Source: Candidatus Dormiibacter sp.
GTDB lineage: Bacteria > Chloroflexota > Dormibacteria > UBA8260
Reading direction: 5' to 3'
DNA length: 6,020 nucleotides
Assembly (NCBI GenBank): GCA_025450495.1
Contig: JANWHI010000021.1
Location: 1 to 6,020, forward strand
Shown: in pieces, positions 1 through 6,020 of the stretch
Position numbering within the stretch: position 1 is the first letter of the stretch
Layout of the letters: every line of letters begins with the position of its first letter
The notes under the pieces: model-generated
The model's input: the letters and a program-made list of their open reading frames with translations, nothing else
Databases searched by the model: none
What the model was told of the DNA's origin: nothing
Position numbers and translations under genes: made by a program

Positions 1-389
1 CGATCACCGGCATCGAGATCGTCGGCGGGGTGCTGTCGGGGATGCTCCTGGTGATCAGCCTGGTGATCATCATGAACACCATCCGCACCGCGGTCTACGC
101 GCGGCGCACCGAGATCGAGATCATGAAACTGGTCGGCGCCACCGACTGGTTCGTGCGCTGGCCGTTCATCCTCGAGGGGGTTCTCGGCGGTGTGTTCGCC
201 GCCGTCCTGAGCAGCCTGATCGTCGGTTTTGCCTACAAGATCGCCGTCGGCGCGACCAACGGCGACCTCTTCGCCATCCCGTTTGACGGGCCGTTCACCG
301 CCGTGCTCATCGCCGCGCTGTTCGCCGGCGGTGCGGTGGTGGGCGCCATCGGCAGCTACCTGGGGGTGCGCCGCTTCCTCGCCGCCTGA
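1..389 (+). CDS. ftsX: Cell division protein FtsX, C-terminal part (5' end cut by window)
   Basis: This is the membrane subunit of the FtsEX ABC-type complex, which couples cytoplasmic FtsE ATPase activity to peptidoglycan hydrolase activation outside the membrane. The frame is open from the window edge (first full codon at base 3) to TGA at 387-389, giving about 128 visible residues, so the N-terminus, first membrane segment and most of the extracellular domain lie upstream. Three hydrophobic segments are visible at roughly residues 8-24, 57-80 and 97-117 of the visible part. Between the first two is the FtsX signature RRTEIEIMKLVGATDWFVRW followed by PFILEG, and the protein ends with the typical GSYLGVRRFL. 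The GTG at 30 is an internal codon, not the start. Thirty-two bases separate it from the downstream M23 gene, suggesting an operon; ftsE is expected immediately upstream but is not seen. Confidence 0.93.
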   Translation, partial: ITGIEIVGGVLSGMLLVISLVIIMNTIRTAVYARRTEIEIMKLVGATDWFVRWPFILEGVLGGVFAAVLSSLIVGFAYKIAVGATNGDLFAIPFDGPFTAVLIAALFAGGAVVGAIGSYLGVRRFLAA

Positions 390-421
390 CGGCAGGATGG
401 AGAGCGGCGGCCGACTCGACG

Positions 422-1651
422 ATGAACCTTTCCGCCAACCCGAGATCCCCCCGCGGGCGCCGCCTCAGCGGGCGGCGTGCGCTGATCGCGGTGGTGATCA
501 CCGCCGGGATCATCGTCGGTGGGGCGCTCGGGTCGAACGGTCACGCCACCGCCGACAGCTTCACTGACCAGATCGCCGCCAAGAGGCACCAGCTTGCGGC
601 CGACGGCGCCGCCATGGCGCGGCTGCGCGCCGAGCTCGCGTCGGCCGCCAACCAGGAGGCGGCGCTGCAGAAGGCGATCGTCGACCTCGACGCGCAGATC
701 ACCGCCACCAACGGGCAGATCACGTCCGCCACCGCACAGCTCAACAGCATCCAGGCAGCGCTCAGCGCCGCCCAGGACAACCTCGCGTACACGCAGGCGC
801 AGCTCGCGCTCGATCGCGGCCAGCTCAAGGTCGACATGGTGGTGATCTACAAGGCGCAGAACGCCTCCAACTCGTTCAGCAACTTCCTCAACTCTGGTGA
901 CTTCAACAGCTACTTCCAGCGCGCCATCGACGTCAACAGGCTGGGTCGCAGCGAGCGCAACCTGGTGGCCAGCGTCACCCTCGACGAGGCCACCATCCAG
1001 GCCGACGTCGACAGCATCACGCTCGCCAAGGCCCAGCAGGTGGACCTGCTGGCGACGCTGCACGGCATCGTGGAGCAGCAGACGGCGGCGCTGCAATCAC
1101 GCGAGCAGGCGCGCGCGCAGCTGGTGGCGCTGCAGGCGCGCGACCAGGTGCTGCTCGCCCAGAACGAGGCGGCGCAGGCACAGCTGAACTCGCAGATCGC
1201 GTCCCTCAAGGCGCAGGAGGCCGCGGCGCTGGCCGCGGGTGGCGGCAACGGCCGCTTCCTCTGGCCCCTGAACGGCCCGATCACCCAGGGCTTCGGCTGC
1301 ACCAGCTTCCTCTTCGAGCCGTACGACCCCAACTGCTCGACCCGGCACTTCCACAGCGGCATCGACATCGCCGCCGCCTGCGGCACCAACATCGCTGCCG
1401 CGGACAGCGGCATCGCCCACCAGTTTTGGAGCAATGACGGCTTCGGCCTGCACATCATCATCGTCCATGGCAATGGCTGGGTCTCGGTGTACGGGCACAT
1501 GGCGCAGTTCGCAGTCGGTGACGGGCAGACCGTGCACCGTGGCCAGGTCATTGGCTACGAGGGCAGCACCGGCAACAGCACCGGCTGCCATCTCCATTTC
1601 GAGATCGACCTCAACGGCAATCCAAGAAACCCCCTCGCCTATCTGTCGTGA
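422..1651 (+). CDS. Secreted coiled-coil murein hydrolase with M23 (LytM) domain, EnvC-like architecture
   Basis: This is a predicted zinc peptidoglycan endopeptidase of 409 residues. Residues 1-44 form a signal peptide: an arginine-rich start (R8-R19), a hydrophobic core (about 20-37) and an AxA site (ATA before D45). Residues about 46-270 are rich in Ala, Gln, Leu and Glu and read as a long coiled coil with a central break (about 140-180), as in EnvC or PcsB-type FtsX partners. The M23 domain occupies about 280-409, opening with FLWPL. H311 and D315 (HSGID), H359 (YGHM) and H390/H392 (HLHFE) supply the complete LytM metal and catalytic set, so it should be an active enzyme, unlike EnvC, whose LytM domain is degenerate. 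The position directly after ftsX makes it the likely FtsEX-controlled hydrolase (inference). ATG 422 is chosen because it keeps the full signal peptide; no well-spaced Shine-Dalgarno is visible (GGAG at 399-402 is too far). Its stop overlaps the next start. Confidence 0.9.
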   Translation: MNLSANPRSPRGRRLSGRRALIAVVITAGIIVGGALGSNGHATADSFTDQIAAKRHQLAADGAAMARLRAELASAANQEAALQKAIVDLDAQITATNGQITSATAQLNSIQAALSAAQDNLAYTQAQLALDRGQLKVDMVVIYKAQNASNSFSNFLNSGDFNSYFQRAIDVNRLGRSERNLVASVTLDEATIQADVDSITLAKAQQVDLLATLHGIVEQQTAALQSREQARAQLVALQARDQVLLAQNEAAQAQLNSQIASLKAQEAAALAAGGGNGRFLWPLNGPITQGFGCTSFLFEPYDPNCSTRHFHSGIDIAAACGTNIAAADSGIAHQFWSNDGFGLHIIIVHGNGWVSVYGHMAQFAVGDGQTVHRGQVIGYEGSTGNSTGCHLHFEIDLNGNPRNPLAYLS

Positions 1652-3048
1652 GCGGCGACGGGGGGACGAACCGGCCGCCTGACACCGAGGCGGTGTGGTC
1701 GCCGCAAGGGCCGCGCCGGCGCGCGCGCATCCCCGTTCCCCCGCCGGCGGTGACCCGGGTGCTGACCACGGTGGCCGCCTGCTACCTCACCGCGCTGGTG
1801 GTGCTCAACCTGTCCGCGTCGCAGTACGGCGGATTCATCAACCGAATCTTTCCGCACATCGGCGCCGGATCGACGATCGACGCGAACAGCATCACAGCCG
1901 AGTGGCAGACCGTGCAGCAGAACTATGTGATCCGTGACGTGCCCGGTGGCCAGGGCACGCAGGCCGCCGAGCAGGGCATCGTGCAGATGCTCCACGACCA
2001 CTACAACGACCGCTTCTCCGCGTTCCTCACCACCCAGCAGTACCAGCAGCTCAACGCCACCCTCGGCGGGCGGCGCGACGGCAGCATCGGCATCGCGCTG
2101 CAGGCCCGCTGCGGTGTTGCGCTGTGCGCGTCAGGGCAGACGCCCGACGACGCGGTGATCGAGGACGTGCTCGTCAACCAGCCCGCAGACCGCGCCGGCA
2201 TCCGCCGCGGCGACGTGCTCATCGCCGTCGACGGGGTCACGCTCGCGTCGATGGCGAATGATGAGGCCACGCGGATCGACAGGTCGTCAACGCGCGTGCG
2301 CGGCCAGATGGGCACCACGGTGCGCCTCACCGTGGTGCGCGGCGGCAGCCGGCTGACCCTGACGGCGACGCGGCAGAACCTGACCATCCCCTCGGTGTAC
2401 ACCAGGCTGTTGGGGCACACGCTGTACATGCAGGTGACCGGCTTCGACCAGGACACCGGCGATGCGCTGCGCACTCAGCTGCGCAGCGGGCTCGCCGCCG
2501 GCGCGACGTCGCTGATCCTCGACCTGCGCGGCAATGGCGGTGGCTACGTGACCGCAGCCCAGGCGCTGGTCAGCCAGTTCGTGCAACCGACGTCCACGCA
2601 GAAGTACGTGGTGGTGCGGCGCGGACGGCTCGCCGCCAACGGCGACCCCAACAGCGCGCAGTCTGTGGTCAGCGATCCCATCGTTTCGGGCGGCCTGGCG
2701 CTGACCCAGCCGATGGTGGTGCTCGTCGACGGCGACACGGCGAGCGCTGCGGAGATCACCACCGCCGCGCTGCACGACTACCACCGCGCCACCGTCGTCG
2801 GGGCGAAGACGTTCGGCAAGGGATCTGTCCAGGTTGACTTTCCGCTCCCCGACGGCGCCGACCTGCACCTCACCGTGGAGCGCTGGTACGGCCCCAGCGG
2901 CGAGACCATCGAGGGCAAGGGGGTGACGCCCGACCGCGCGGTCGCGCTGCCCTCGCCCGAGGATCGCTTCCAGCTCGACGCCCAGTCGTCCCCAGCCAGC
3001 GGTGACGCCCAGCTGCAGGCCGCGCTGGCAGTGCTGGGGGGAACCTGA
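1648..3048 (+). CDS. ctpA: Membrane-anchored S41 family C-terminal processing peptidase with PDZ domain
   Basis: This is a 466-residue serine protease of the CtpA/Prc family, which cleaves extracytoplasmic proteins near their C-termini. A basic, proline-rich cytoplasmic tail (1-34, with RRRAR at 23-27) precedes one membrane segment (about 35-57), giving an N-terminal anchor or uncleaved signal. A PDZ domain spans about 130-235 and contains QPADRAGIRRGDVLIAVDG (from 178). The S41 domain follows, with DLRGNGGG at 292-299, catalytic S366 in TASAAE, and K391 in FGKGS. The 25-residue Ser-Lys spacing matches the family dyad. The start is GTG in a GTGA overlap (1648-1651) with the M23 gene stop; there is no evident Shine-Dalgarno, so translation is probably coupled. 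GTG 1693 (residue 16) is an alternative start. Overlap with a hydrolase gene suggests envelope remodelling, possibly with the M23 protein as substrate (inference). A Cys pair (C155, C160) sits in an insertion of the PDZ region. Confidence 0.92.
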   Translation: MSGDGGTNRPPDTEAVWSPQGPRRRARIPVPPPAVTRVLTTVAACYLTALVVLNLSASQYGGFINRIFPHIGAGSTIDANSITAEWQTVQQNYVIRDVPGGQGTQAAEQGIVQMLHDHYNDRFSAFLTTQQYQQLNATLGGRRDGSIGIALQARCGVALCASGQTPDDAVIEDVLVNQPADRAGIRRGDVLIAVDGVTLASMANDEATRIDRSSTRVRGQMGTTVRLTVVRGGSRLTLTATRQNLTIPSVYTRLLGHTLYMQVTGFDQDTGDALRTQLRSGLAAGATSLILDLRGNGGGYVTAAQALVSQFVQPTSTQKYVVVRRGRLAANGDPNSAQSVVSDPIVSGGLALTQPMVVLVDGDTASAAEITTAALHDYHRATVVGAKTFGKGSVQVDFPLPDGADLHLTVERWYGPSGETIEGKGVTPDRAVALPSPEDRFQLDAQSSPASGDAQLQAALAVLGGT

Positions 3049-3099
3049 CCGATGCGCTGGCGGCGTGGTGCCAACGGCCGGCAGCGCTGGGAGCAGACC

Positions 3100-3105
3100 T
3101 ATACT
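3100..3105 (+). promoter_or_regulatory. Putative -10 element (TATACT) for leaderless lpdA transcription
   Basis: TATACT stands out in very GC-rich surroundings and differs from the TATAAT consensus at one position. Six bases separate it from GTG 3112, so transcription would be expected to begin at or next to the start codon, the arrangement known for leaderless genes in actinobacteria and Deinococcus. No recognisable -35 hexamer lies 16-18 bases upstream, which is common for this promoter class. This is a prediction from sequence and spacing only. Confidence 0.5.
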
Positions 3106-3111
3106 CCGGCC

Positions 3112-4515
3112 GTGCCAGAGCGCTATGACGTGGTCATTCTCGGCGGCGGTTCGGGCGGATACGTGGCCGCGATCAGGGCGGGCCAGCTGGGCCTGCGAAC
3201 CGCGGTGGTGGAGGCCGACAAGGTGGGCGGCACCTGCCTGCACCGGGGCTGCATCCCCACCAAGGCGCTGCTGCAGAGCGCGGCCCTGCTCGACCAGGTC
3301 CGCGCCGGCCACAAACTCGGCGTCAACACGTCGGATGTGAGTTTCGAGTACCGGGTGGCGGCGACGCGGCGCGACGAGGTGGTGAACACTCTGTACAGGG
3401 GCGTGCAGGCGCTGCTCAAGAAGAACAAGGCGACCAGCGTGCACGGCCGGGGTCGCATCACCGCCCCGGGACGAGTCGTCGTCGCCGTCGACGGCGGCGG
3501 TGACCAGGTGGAGCTGGAGGCCGCGAACATCATCGTGGCCACCGGCTCGCGGGCACGTCAGCTGCCGGGCATGGAGACGGATGGGCGCCAGGTGCTGACC
3601 AGCGACGACGCCCTCTTCCTCGACGCGGTGCCGCCGAGCGCGATCGTGCTCGGGGCTGGAGCCGTGGGCGTCGAGTTCGCGTCGTTCTGGCGCAGCGTTG
3701 GCACCGAGGTGACCGTGGTGGAGATGGCGCCGAGCCTGGTGCCCCTTGAGGACGAGGCGATCGGCAAGGAGCTGCGCAAGCAGTTCGAGAAGCGCGGGAT
3801 CACCTGCCTGGTCGGGACCACGCTCGAGCCGTCGACGCTCGAGCGCAATGAGGGCGGCGTGGCTGTGACCGTGCGGACCGGCGACACCGAGCAGCGCCTG
3901 CAGGCGACGGTGTTGCTGGTGGCGGTGGGTCGCGCCGGCAATGTCGAGGACATCGGCCTGGAGGACGCGGGCGTGGCCACCGAGCACGGCATGGTGACCA
4001 TCGACTCCGAGCAGCGCACCAGCGCGGCGGCGATCAGCGCCATCGGCGACTGCGCCGGCGGTTTCCAGCTGGCCCACAAGGCGATGCACGAAGGCGTCAT
4101 CGCCGTCGAGGCGATCGCAGCGCGCAGCCCGCATCCACTCGACCCGCGCTTGGTGACGCGCACCACCTACTGCACGCCGCAGATCGCCTCACTCGGCCTC
4201 AGCGAAGCCGAGGCCAGGGCCGCCGGGCACGATGTGGCGGTCGGGGTCTTCCCCTTCCGGGGCAACGCGCGCGCGGTGGTGTGGGGCGAGACCGGCGGGT
4301 TCACCAAGGTGGTCGCCGACAAGAGCACCAACGCCGTGCTCGGCGTGCACATCATCGGCAACGAGGTCACCGAGCTCATCTACGGTCCCGCGCTCGGCGC
4401 GCTGCTCGAGAGCACCCCCTTCGAGATGTCGCGGGCGGTGGCGCCCCACCCGACTCTCAGCGAATCGCTCGCCGAGGCCGCGCTGGCAGTCTCCGGCGAG
4501 GCCCTGCACATCTGA
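3112..4515 (+). CDS. lpdA: Dihydrolipoyl dehydrogenase (E3 component of 2-oxoacid dehydrogenase complexes)
   Basis: This cytoplasmic FAD flavoprotein reoxidises the dihydrolipoyl group of E2 and passes electrons to NAD+. It has 467 residues from GTG 3112, normal for the family. In order: an FAD-binding GGGSGG (11-16) with E34 ending the second strand; the redox disulfide C42/C47 in GGTCLHRGCIPTK; the NAD-binding GAGAVG (181-186) with acidic E204 favouring NAD over NADP; the second FAD motif IGDCAGG (D313); and a dimerisation domain ending with H446 and E451 of HPTLSE, the His-Glu pair that activates the thiol of the partner subunit. GTG 3112 is preferred because it gives a normal N-terminus (PERYDVVILGGG) and lies six bases after a TATACT element. 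An in-frame ATG at 3052 would add 20 residues unlike the family. Genes for E1 alpha and beta follow, so it probably serves that complex and perhaps others. Confidence 0.95.
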   Translation: MPERYDVVILGGGSGGYVAAIRAGQLGLRTAVVEADKVGGTCLHRGCIPTKALLQSAALLDQVRAGHKLGVNTSDVSFEYRVAATRRDEVVNTLYRGVQALLKKNKATSVHGRGRITAPGRVVVAVDGGGDQVELEAANIIVATGSRARQLPGMETDGRQVLTSDDALFLDAVPPSAIVLGAGAVGVEFASFWRSVGTEVTVVEMAPSLVPLEDEAIGKELRKQFEKRGITCLVGTTLEPSTLERNEGGVAVTVRTGDTEQRLQATVLLVAVGRAGNVEDIGLEDAGVATEHGMVTIDSEQRTSAAAISAIGDCAGGFQLAHKAMHEGVIAVEAIAARSPHPLDPRLVTRTTYCTPQIASLGLSEAEARAAGHDVAVGVFPFRGNARAVVWGETGGFTKVVADKSTNAVLGVHIIGNEVTELIYGPALGALLESTPFEMSRAVAPHPTLSESLAEAALAVSGEALHI

Positions 4516-4517
4516 TC

Positions 4518-4522
4518 AGGAG
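4518..4522 (+). promoter_or_regulatory. Shine-Dalgarno AGGAG that fixes the E1 alpha start
   Basis: AGGAG lies just after the lpdA stop (TGA 4513-4515) and ten bases before GTG 4533. It supports that GTG over any start further upstream, although the reading frame stays open back to 4281 inside lpdA. Confidence 0.7.
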
Positions 4523-4532
4523 CACCATCAAC

Positions 4533-5540
4533 GTGGCCATCGCCAAACCGGACGCAGTCAGCAAGGAGGGACTGGACGCGCAGACGCTGCGCGCCATGTA
4601 CAGGCACATGCTGCGCTCGCGCGTGCTCGACGAGCGCATGTGGGTGCTCAACCGCCAGGGTCGCGCGCCCTTCTGGATCAGCGCCATGGGCCACGAGGCG
4701 ATCCAGGTGGCGGTGGGCATGAACATGGAGCCGGGGCGTGACTGGCTGGCGCCGTATTACCGCGACCTGGCGCTGACGCTGGTGCTCGGCATGACCCCGC
4801 GCGATCACCTGCTCTCGGTGCTCGCCAAGGCCGAGGATCCCAACAGCGGCGGCCGGCAGATGCCCGCGCACTACGGGTCGCGCGCGCACAACATCATCAG
4901 CACCGGCTCACCGGTGACCACCCAGCTGCTCCACGCCGCCGGCATTGCGCTGGCGTTCCGCATGCGCGGCGAGGACGCGGTGTGCGTGACCGCGTTCGGC
5001 GAGGGCAGCACCAGCGGCGGCGACTTCCACGAGGCGCTCAACTTCGCCGCCACCCACAAGCTCGGCGTGGTGTTCGTGGTGGAGAACAACGGCTATGCGA
5101 TCAGCGTGCCGGTGGAGAAGCAGATGGCCACCCCGCACGTGTCGGACCGCGCCCAGGCGTACGGGATCCCCGGCGTCAGCATCGACGGCAACGACGCGAT
5201 CTCCTGCTACCGCGCCGCGCGCGAGGCGGTGCAGCGCGCCCGCAGCGGGGACGGGCCGACCCTTCTGGAAGCCAAGGTGCACCGTCTGACCTCGCACAGC
5301 TCCGATGACGACCAGCGGCGCTATCGCAGCGCAGAGGACCTCGAGGCCGAGCGCAAGCAGGACTGCATGCCGCGGTTCCGCGGGCTGCTCGAGGACCTCG
5401 GCGTGCTGGCGGCGGGCGACGCCGACGCGATGCGCGCCGAGCTCGTGGTCGAGCTGGACGAGGCGACGGCGTACGCGGAGGCGGCGGCGGACCCGCTGCC
5501 GCAGACGGCGATGCTCCACGTGTACGCGGAGGATTCCTGA
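4533..5540 (+). CDS. Thiamine-diphosphate 2-oxoacid dehydrogenase E1, alpha subunit (branched-chain type)
   Basis: This is the alpha chain of the heterotetrameric E1 enzyme that decarboxylates a 2-oxoacid and transfers the acyl group to lipoyl-E2. It is 335 residues, typical for bacterial alpha chains. Visible motifs: MGHEA near residue 50, YYRD (75-78), the thiamine-diphosphate/Mg motif starting GEG (156-158) and ending NN (185-186) in ENNGYAIS, and a C-terminal loop HRLTSHSSDDDQRRYRS (H250 onward; H255 is the likely active-site loop histidine). GEG in place of GDG, NNGYAIS and the HSSDDD...RYRS loop resemble branched-chain 2-oxoacid dehydrogenase alpha (BCKDHA/BkdA1) more than pyruvate dehydrogenase, but bacterial members also act on pyruvate, so I give no symbol. 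GTG 4533 is supported by AGGAG at 4518-4522. The stop overlaps the beta subunit start by one base (TGATG), implying coupled synthesis of the two chains in equal amounts. Confidence 0.92.
   Translation: MAIAKPDAVSKEGLDAQTLRAMYRHMLRSRVLDERMWVLNRQGRAPFWISAMGHEAIQVAVGMNMEPGRDWLAPYYRDLALTLVLGMTPRDHLLSVLAKAEDPNSGGRQMPAHYGSRAHNIISTGSPVTTQLLHAAGIALAFRMRGEDAVCVTAFGEGSTSGGDFHEALNFAATHKLGVVFVVENNGYAISVPVEKQMATPHVSDRAQAYGIPGVSIDGNDAISCYRAAREAVQRARSGDGPTLLEAKVHRLTSHSSDDDQRRYRSAEDLEAERKQDCMPRFRGLLEDLGVLAAGDADAMRAELVVELDEATAYAEAAADPLPQTAMLHVYAEDS
5528..5533 (+). promoter_or_regulatory. Shine-Dalgarno GGAGGA for the E1 beta start
   Basis: GGAGGA lies inside the last codons of the alpha subunit gene, six bases before ATG 5540. 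It is the strongest ribosome binding site in the window and, with the TGATG overlap, supports both reinitiation and direct loading of ribosomes for the beta chain. Confidence 0.75.
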
Positions 5541-6020
5541 TGCCCACCAAGACATATCTCGAAGCGATCCGCGAGGGCATGCGTGACGAGATGCGTCGCG
5601 ACGAGCGGGTGATGATCCTCGGCGAGGACGTCGGCGCCAAGGGAGGCGTGTTCGGCGCCACCGAGGGGCTGCAGAAGGAGTTCGGTGAGATGCGGGTGAT
5701 GGATTCGCCGCTTGCCGAGTCGTGCATCGTGGGCGTCTGCATCGGCGCCGCGATGAACGGGATGCGCCCGATCGCCGAGATCCAGTTCCAGGACTTCATC
5801 ATGCCGGCCGTCGACCAGATCGTCAGCGAGGCGGCCAAGATGCGCTACCGCAGCAACAACGACTGGGGAGTCCCGATGGTGGTGCGCGCGCCGTTCGGCG
5901 GGGGCATCCATGGCGCTCTCTACCACTCACAATCGATCGAGGCGATGTTCTGCGGCGTGCCCGGTCTCAAGGTGGTGGTACCGAGCACACCGTACGATGC
6001 CAAGGGTCTGCTGGTCAGCG
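5540..6020 (+). CDS. 2-oxoacid dehydrogenase E1, beta subunit (branched-chain type), N-terminal part
   Basis: About 160 residues are visible before the window ends, roughly half of the usual 325 or so. The chain begins MPTKTYLEAIREGMRDEM and carries the family features LGEDVG (27-32), E60 in DSPLAES (aligned with the glutamate that contacts the thiamine N1' atom), a GMRPIAEIQFQDF segment, and an HGALYHSQS motif (H124, H129) followed by PGLKVVVPSTPYDAKGLL. The HGALYHSQS form is typical of branched-chain 2-oxoacid dehydrogenase beta chains; pyruvate dehydrogenase beta chains usually read AQHSQ there. The beta chain supplies the part of the E1 active site that complements the alpha chain encoded immediately upstream. 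The start is ATG in a TGATG overlap with a strong GGAGGA upstream. Substrate (branched-chain oxoacids or pyruvate) is unproven. An E2 acyltransferase gene probably follows outside the window. Confidence 0.92.
   Translation, partial: MPTKTYLEAIREGMRDEMRRDERVMILGEDVGAKGGVFGATEGLQKEFGEMRVMDSPLAESCIVGVCIGAAMNGMRPIAEIQFQDFIMPAVDQIVSEAAKMRYRSNNDWGVPMVVRAPFGGGIHGALYHSQSIEAMFCGVPGLKVVVPSTPYDAKGLLVS

Noticed and set aside
30..32. GTG at base 30 as the start of a short 119-residue protein
   Set aside because: The frame continues upstream to the window edge with FtsX-like sequence, so this is an internal valine codon inside a truncated ftsX.
397..567. ATG at 397 as an alternative start for the gene after ftsX
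   Set aside because: It is in a different frame from the M23 gene and gives an arginine/proline-rich peptide that ends at 567 with no homology I recognise.
356..1096. Minus-strand open frame of 246 codons opposite the M23 gene
   Set aside because: The composition is arginine, valine and glycine rich without domain signatures; it mirrors the codon bias of the coiled-coil coding region on the plus strand.
3049..3111. Possible terminator hairpin between ctpA and lpdA
   Set aside because: Only short GC-rich complementarities are present (for example the palindrome CAGCGCTG at 3082-3089), with no stable long stem and no T-run.
2287..4134. Very long open frame on the minus strand (615 codons) spanning ctpA and lpdA
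   Set aside because: It lies opposite two strongly supported conserved genes, its translation is low-complexity (His, Arg, Ala, Gly rich) with no recognisable motif, and long antisense frames are expected in G/C-third-position DNA.
4281..4532. Upstream in-frame extension of the E1 alpha gene into lpdA
   Set aside because: The extra residues are a high-Arg/Ala shadow of lpdA, and a good AGGAG plus a family-normal N-terminus place the start at GTG 4533.

Overview
The window is a gene-dense, high-GC bacterial chromosomal segment with every gene on the + strand and no intergenic gap longer than 63 bases. It contains the 3' end of ftsX, three complete envelope or metabolic genes (M23 peptidase, S41 peptidase, dihydrolipoyl dehydrogenase), a complete 2-oxoacid dehydrogenase E1 alpha gene, and the 5' part of the matching E1 beta gene. 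I see no tRNA, rRNA, CRISPR array, insertion sequence, attachment site or convincing intrinsic terminator. Strong G/C third-position preference, GTG starts, and the order ftsX, coiled-coil M23 peptidase, S41 peptidase fit a high-GC, Gram-positive-like or Chloroflexota/Dormibacterota-type bacterium. That taxonomic guess is an inference; there is no marker gene here to settle it.

Region 1 (1-3048) is a cell-envelope and division block. FtsX is the membrane subunit of the FtsEX complex, which in many bacteria switches on a periplasmic or extracellular peptidoglycan hydrolase through a coiled-coil partner. The next gene encodes such a protein: signal peptide, long coiled coil, and a C-terminal LytM/M23 domain that keeps all metal-binding and catalytic residues. 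It overlaps by four bases (GTGA) with a membrane-anchored PDZ/S41 C-terminal processing protease with an intact Ser-Lys dyad. The simplest reading is one operon in which FtsEX activates the hydrolase and the protease may control its amount or processing; the last point is inference.

Region 2 (3112-6020) is a 2-oxoacid dehydrogenase block: lpdA (E3), then E1 alpha and E1 beta, with a Shine-Dalgarno-led 17-base gap and a one-base TGATG overlap. The E1 subunits resemble the branched-chain 2-oxoacid dehydrogenase type more than classical pyruvate dehydrogenase, but the substrate cannot be fixed from sequence alone. The E2 gene is expected just downstream of the window.

The 63-base gap between the blocks carries a good -10 hexamer (TATACT) placed exactly where a leaderless transcript would begin at the GTG start of lpdA, so the two blocks are probably separate transcription units. 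I found no previously undescribed system; the findings are modest observations on known families.
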